Assembly: GCA_003577005.1 (NCBI GenBank)
Contig: QEUW01000316.1
Location: 1-9,251, forward strand
Direction of reading: 5' to 3'
DNA: 9,251 nucleotides
From: Chloroflexota bacterium
GTDB taxonomy: Bacteria > Chloroflexota > Anaerolineae > Caldilineales > Caldilineaceae
The notes under the pieces: generated by a model
Seen by the model: only the letters and a program-made list of their open reading frames with translations
The model's database searches: none
What the model was told of the DNA's origin: nothing
Made by a program: the position numbers and the translations under genes
Shown here: positions 7,165 through 9,251 of the stretch, piece by piece
Layout of the letters: the number at the start of each line of letters is the position of its first letter
Position numbering within the stretch: the stretch's first letter is position 1

Positions 7165-8121
7165 ATGACCGTGCGAAAAATATGCACCCTGTTACTCGCT
7201 CTGTTTCTGATTATGCCGGGCACGGCTGCAGCTCAAACACCCGCACCGGTGGCCGGAGAGAGCCAATTTGTACAGTGGCTTGGGTTTATCGAGCAGATAC
7301 TCTACGGCGTCTGCAACAAGCCTCATGCCGCAGGGGACGCTGAATATTATATCGAATCGGGCGGGCTGGAGCGGCGCTTTCTGCTGCACACACCCGCCAG
7401 CTACAACGGGCGCCAGCGGATTCCTGTCGTGCTAGATCTGCACGGCTCCACCAGCTTCCCAGAACAGGAACTGGCCATCAGCCAACTGGCTGCCCTGGCC
7501 GAGGCCGAGGGTTTTGCGGTGGTTGCGCCGGCGGGTGTCGATGGCTTCTGGAACGTTCCGGTCGATCCGGCCAAACAAGATGACGTGCAGTTTATCAGCG
7601 ATGTCATCGACCGGGTCGATACACTGCTCTGCATCCAGCCAGGGCGGGTCTATGCGACGGGCTTTTCGGGTGGGGGGCGCATGGTCTCCCAGCTCGCCTG
7701 CGATCTGCCGGACCGCATTGCCGCCATCGCGCCGGTGGGTGGCCTTCGCTTCCCCGCCCCTTGCCAGGATTCGGTTCCGGTTGTGACCTTTCACGGCACT
7801 GCTGACCCAATCAATCCCTACGAGGGAGGTGGGCCGGATTACTGGCAGACGGGTGTGGAAGATGCGCTCGCTGGCTGGGCCGCTCAGAACGGCTGTCGCG
7901 TGGAGGCGCAGGAAAAGCCCATCTCGACCAGGCTCACGGAAGTCCGCTATGTGGGGTGTGACCGTGGCGACGAGGTGCGGATCTACCGTATCGACGCAAT
8001 GGGACACCAGTGGCCCGGTTCGCCCATCGATATCGGCAAAGAGCGCTTTGGCGAGCCCAGCGATGTGATCGACGCCACCGCGGCGATGTGGGATTTCTTC
8101 CGGCAGCACCGGCTGCGCTGA
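7165..8121 (+). CDS. secreted PHB-depolymerase / feruloyl-esterase-like hydrolase
   Basis: A 318-residue serine hydrolase of the polyhydroxybutyrate-depolymerase/LpqC-type esterase group (alpha/beta hydrolase fold). The N terminus MTVRKICTLLLALFLIMPG followed by TAAA|Q is a clear Sec signal peptide, with likely cleavage after residue 23, so the enzyme acts outside the membrane. Visible parts: LDLHGS oxyanion strand (90-95); nucleophile elbow GFSGG (166-170) with Ser168; HGTADPINPYEGG with Asp214 as the acid; and AMGHQWPG with His281 completing the triad. Six cysteines remain in the mature part (50, 156, 179, 200, 244, 265), an even number that allows disulfides. Length is normal for the catalytic domain, with no separate substrate-binding domain. 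The substrate could be a polyester, a feruloylated sugar or another ester; the sequence alone does not decide. It is divergent from the AfsR-like regulator and is followed after 78 bases by a second hydrolase on the same strand. Confidence 0.9.
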   Translation: MTVRKICTLLLALFLIMPGTAAAQTPAPVAGESQFVQWLGFIEQILYGVCNKPHAAGDAEYYIESGGLERRFLLHTPASYNGRQRIPVVLDLHGSTSFPEQELAISQLAALAEAEGFAVVAPAGVDGFWNVPVDPAKQDDVQFISDVIDRVDTLLCIQPGRVYATGFSGGGRMVSQLACDLPDRIAAIAPVGGLRFPAPCQDSVPVVTFHGTADPINPYEGGGPDYWQTGVEDALAGWAAQNGCRVEAQEKPISTRLTEVRYVGCDRGDEVRIYRIDAMGHQWPGSPIDIGKERFGEPSDVIDATAAMWDFFRQHRLR

Positions 8122-8123
8122 TG

Positions 8124-8169
8124 AGTGAGGAGTGAGGAGTGACAAGTGATTTACTCCTCACTCCTCACT
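8124..8169. repeat. heptamer-built perfect inverted repeat (hairpin)
   Basis: The arm agtgaggagtgaggagt (8124-8140) is perfectly complementary to 8153-8169, giving a 17-bp stem. One G-U pair and one A-T pair extend it to 19, with an 8-base loop. The arms are themselves a tandem run of the heptamer GTGAGGA. The hairpin begins three bases after the hydrolase stop and ends 16 bases before the next Shine-Dalgarno. It lacks a following T-tract, so a simple intrinsic terminator is unlikely. mRNA end protection or processing between the two cistrons is possible. Heptamer repeats of this general kind are common between genes in cyanobacteria and some other phyla (general knowledge). Confidence 0.85.
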
Positions 8170-8185
8170 GAAGAACCAGATCAAG

Positions 8186-8191
8186 AAAGGA
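8186..8191 (+). promoter_or_regulatory. Shine-Dalgarno deciding the second hydrolase start
   Basis: AAAGGA lies 8 bases before ATG 8200. The longer in-frame GTG at 8146 would start inside the hairpin loop and translate one repeat arm, so it is rejected as the start. Confidence 0.75.
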
Positions 8192-8199
8192 AAAAGACG

Positions 8200-8967
8200 A
8201 TGCCCTACGCAATCAACAACGGGATTCAAACCTATTATCAAGTGGAGGGCGAAGGGCCGCCGCTCGTGCTCCACCATCCGCTGGGCGAAAGCCTCGCCTG
8301 TTGGTATGAATATGGCTATGTCGAGGCGCTGCGTGGTCACTACCAATTGATCTTGATCGACGGTCGCGGCCACGGCAAAAGCGACAAACCCCATGCGCCG
8401 GAAGCCTACGACCTCAAGCCGCGGGCCGCCGACATCACCGCCGTGCTCGACGATCTTGCGGTGGAGCGGGCCCACTACTTTGGCTACTCTATGGGCGCCT
8501 GGCTGGGCTTTGGTCTAGCGATCCATGCGCCCGAACGGGTTGCCTCGCTGATCCTCGGCGGCGCACAGCCCTACGGTCAAAGCTTTGCGTTCTTTCGCCA
8601 GGTGCTCGACAACGGCATCGGCGCTTTTGGCGAACTTTTTCAGAAGCTGTCCAGCCCCTACCCCTCCGACGTCGACCGTATCCTGGCCAATGACCTGCCG
8701 GCCATCCGCGCGGCTGTGGCGAACGACCGGCCCGATGTTTCGGCTCACCTGCCGTCGATGACGATGCCCTGTCTGCTCTTTGCCGGCGACGCCGACCCGA
8801 TTCACTATCTGGTGGAACAATGCAGCCGCGAATTGCCCAACGCCCGGTTCTGCTCGCTGCCCGGTCTCAACCACTTTCAGACGTTTCTGCGCAGCGACCT
8901 GGTGCTGCCACACGTTACCCGGTTCCTGGCGGAGACAACCCGGTCGCAGAGTTTTCAGCCGGTCTGA
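8200..8967 (+). CDS. cytoplasmic alpha/beta-fold hydrolase
   Basis: A 255-residue alpha/beta hydrolase with no signal peptide. Motifs: LHHPLG after strand 3 for the oxyanion hole (24-29); IDGRGHGKSDKP (53-64), the usual loop before the nucleophile; nucleophile elbow GYSMG (95-99) with Ser97; FAGDADPI with Asp199 as the likely acid; and GLNHFQTF with His225. Length is typical for single-domain family members (esterases, lactonases, C-C bond hydrolases, haloperoxidase-like enzymes). The cap region (about 126-185) is short and helical. It lies 78 bases after the secreted esterase gene and is probably co-transcribed with it, though the long hairpin lies between. A plausible but unproven idea is that the secreted enzyme frees an ester product and this one acts on it inside the cell. 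Confidence 0.9.
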   Translation: MPYAINNGIQTYYQVEGEGPPLVLHHPLGESLACWYEYGYVEALRGHYQLILIDGRGHGKSDKPHAPEAYDLKPRAADITAVLDDLAVERAHYFGYSMGAWLGFGLAIHAPERVASLILGGAQPYGQSFAFFRQVLDNGIGAFGELFQKLSSPYPSDVDRILANDLPAIRAAVANDRPDVSAHLPSMTMPCLLFAGDADPIHYLVEQCSRELPNARFCSLPGLNHFQTFLRSDLVLPHVTRFLAETTRSQSFQPV

Positions 8968-9033
8968 AACATAACGACCAGGGACTGGCGCGGATTCTTT
9001 AAGAAGCTGTTTGAAAAGGGGAATTGTCGCCTT

Positions 9034-9064
9034 GGTGCGTTGCACGCAAAGCGTGCGATGCACC
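9034..9064. repeat. internal hairpin 1 of the MITE-like element
   Basis: GGTGCGTTGCACGC, an AAA loop, then GCGTGCGATGCACC. All 14 positions pair in plus-strand RNA, two of them as G-U. It lies about 65 bases after the second hydrolase stop and could end or slow transcription, although no T-tract follows. Confidence 0.8.
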
Positions 9065-9086
9065 TGGGAGGTTGGCTTCATTGAAA

Positions 9087-9117
9087 GGTGCAACGCACCC
9101 TGCGGGTGCATCGCACC
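9087..9117. repeat. internal hairpin 2 of the MITE-like element (inverted copy of hairpin 1)
   Basis: GGTGCAACGCACCC, a TGC loop, then GGGTGCATCGCACC. Its reverse complement matches hairpin 1 at 25 of 31 positions. The two mismatches in its stem are C-A and A-C on the plus strand but become G-U pairs on the minus strand, so it folds best as a minus-strand transcript. It would face the incoming reverse gene at the right edge. Confidence 0.8.
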
Positions 9118-9194
9118 GGTTGTCACCCCACTTTTCAAACAGGTTCTAAGAGTGAAATCCACGCCAATCCGTGGTCTATTTCGATACACCAGTT

Positions 9195-9251
9195 CTACCG
9201 CGCTACCAGCGGCAGATACAACGGTTGCCCCGATGAGCGCCCCAGCAAGGC
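9195..9251 (-). CDS. C-terminal end of a reverse-strand protein, probably secreted (partial)
   Basis: The minus strand is open from the window edge to a TAG at 9197-9195, giving the 18-residue tail ALLGRSSGQPLYLPLVAR. A closing Y-L-P-L-V/I motif followed by one or two basic residues is a recurrent C-terminal tail on secreted and surface proteins of Chloroflexota (general knowledge from memory, not a search). This is why I treat it as a real gene end rather than a chance frame. It faces the hydrolase operon, with the MITE-like element between the two. Too little is present to name a product. Confidence 0.45.
   Translation of the reverse strand, partial: ALLGRSSGQPLYLPLVAR

Larger units (their letters stand above)
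9003..9146. mobile_element. MITE-like non-autonomous element, 144 bp
   Basis: The terminal inverted repeats are 16 bases: GAAGCTGTTTGAAAAG (9003-9018) and its complement at 9131-9146, matching at 15 of 16 positions. A TAA lies directly outside each end (9000-9002 and 9147-9149), which looks like a 3-base target duplication (or TA). The inside has no coding capacity and carries two 31-base hairpins that are inverted copies of one another. Size, ends, flanking duplication and lack of a gene fit a miniature inverted-repeat element, moved in trans by a DDE transposase encoded elsewhere. A short TAA/TA-type target suggests an IS5- or IS630-like source, but the family is not proven. Confidence 0.6.

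Noticed and set aside
8124..8169. Heptamer repeats as a CRISPR-like array or intrinsic terminator
   Set aside because: The repeats are adjacent with no spacers, and the hairpin has no U-tract.
9034..9117. Paired hairpins as a tRNA or structured RNA gene
   Set aside because: No tRNA arms, anticodon loop or conserved TTC-arm bases. The symmetry and terminal repeats fit a mobile repeat better.
8515..9189. 224-codon minus-strand frame over the second hydrolase and the MITE-like element
   Set aside because: Its protein reads through inverted repeats and antisense of a clear hydrolase, and no homology-like motif is visible.

Overview
The window reads as GC-rich chromosomal DNA from a member of the Chloroflexota, most like the Caldilinea/Anaerolineae side of the phylum. 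This is inferred from gene content, not from a database match. The clues are a very large AfsR/BTAD-type regulator with NB-ARC and TPR parts, a ScyD/ScyE-type secreted propeller lipoprotein, a Chloroflexota-flavoured c-type cytochrome, and a C-terminal YLPLV tail on a partial reverse-strand gene at the right edge.

Layout. Bases 1-375 hold the 3' end of a class I cytochrome c. After a short gap with a weak promoter candidate comes a membrane-anchored protein with a peptidase-MA-like outer domain but no zinc motif (487-1863). It overlaps by ATGA the start of a beta-propeller lipoprotein (1860-3068). A class I methyltransferase starts at 3121 but is shifted out of frame near 3546-3559 and cut off at about 3575. 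At that point it runs into the 3' end of the converging regulator gene (6972 down to 3568). The regulator has an OmpR-like winged helix, BTAD, NB-ARC ATPase, a second winged helix and TPRs.

A 192-base divergent intergenic region (6973-7164) separates the regulator from a secreted PHB-depolymerase/feruloyl-esterase-like hydrolase (7165-8121), followed by a cytoplasmic alpha/beta hydrolase (8200-8967). This intergenic region has identical TATACT boxes facing both ways, each followed by a related block. Between them are four AGACG direct repeats. It is the best candidate for local control, perhaps with the regulator acting on itself and on the hydrolases.

The two hydrolase genes are separated by a long perfect hairpin made of GTGAGGA-type heptamers. 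Beyond the second one lies a 144-bp MITE-like element with 16-bp terminal inverted repeats, a TAA on each side and two internal 31-base hairpins that are inverted copies of each other. A partial reverse-strand gene end (9195-9251) closes the window.

I see no CRISPR array, tRNA, rRNA or autonomous transposase. No clearly new multi-gene system is visible. The most informative parts are the broken methyltransferase junction, the mirrored divergent promoter and the MITE-like element.
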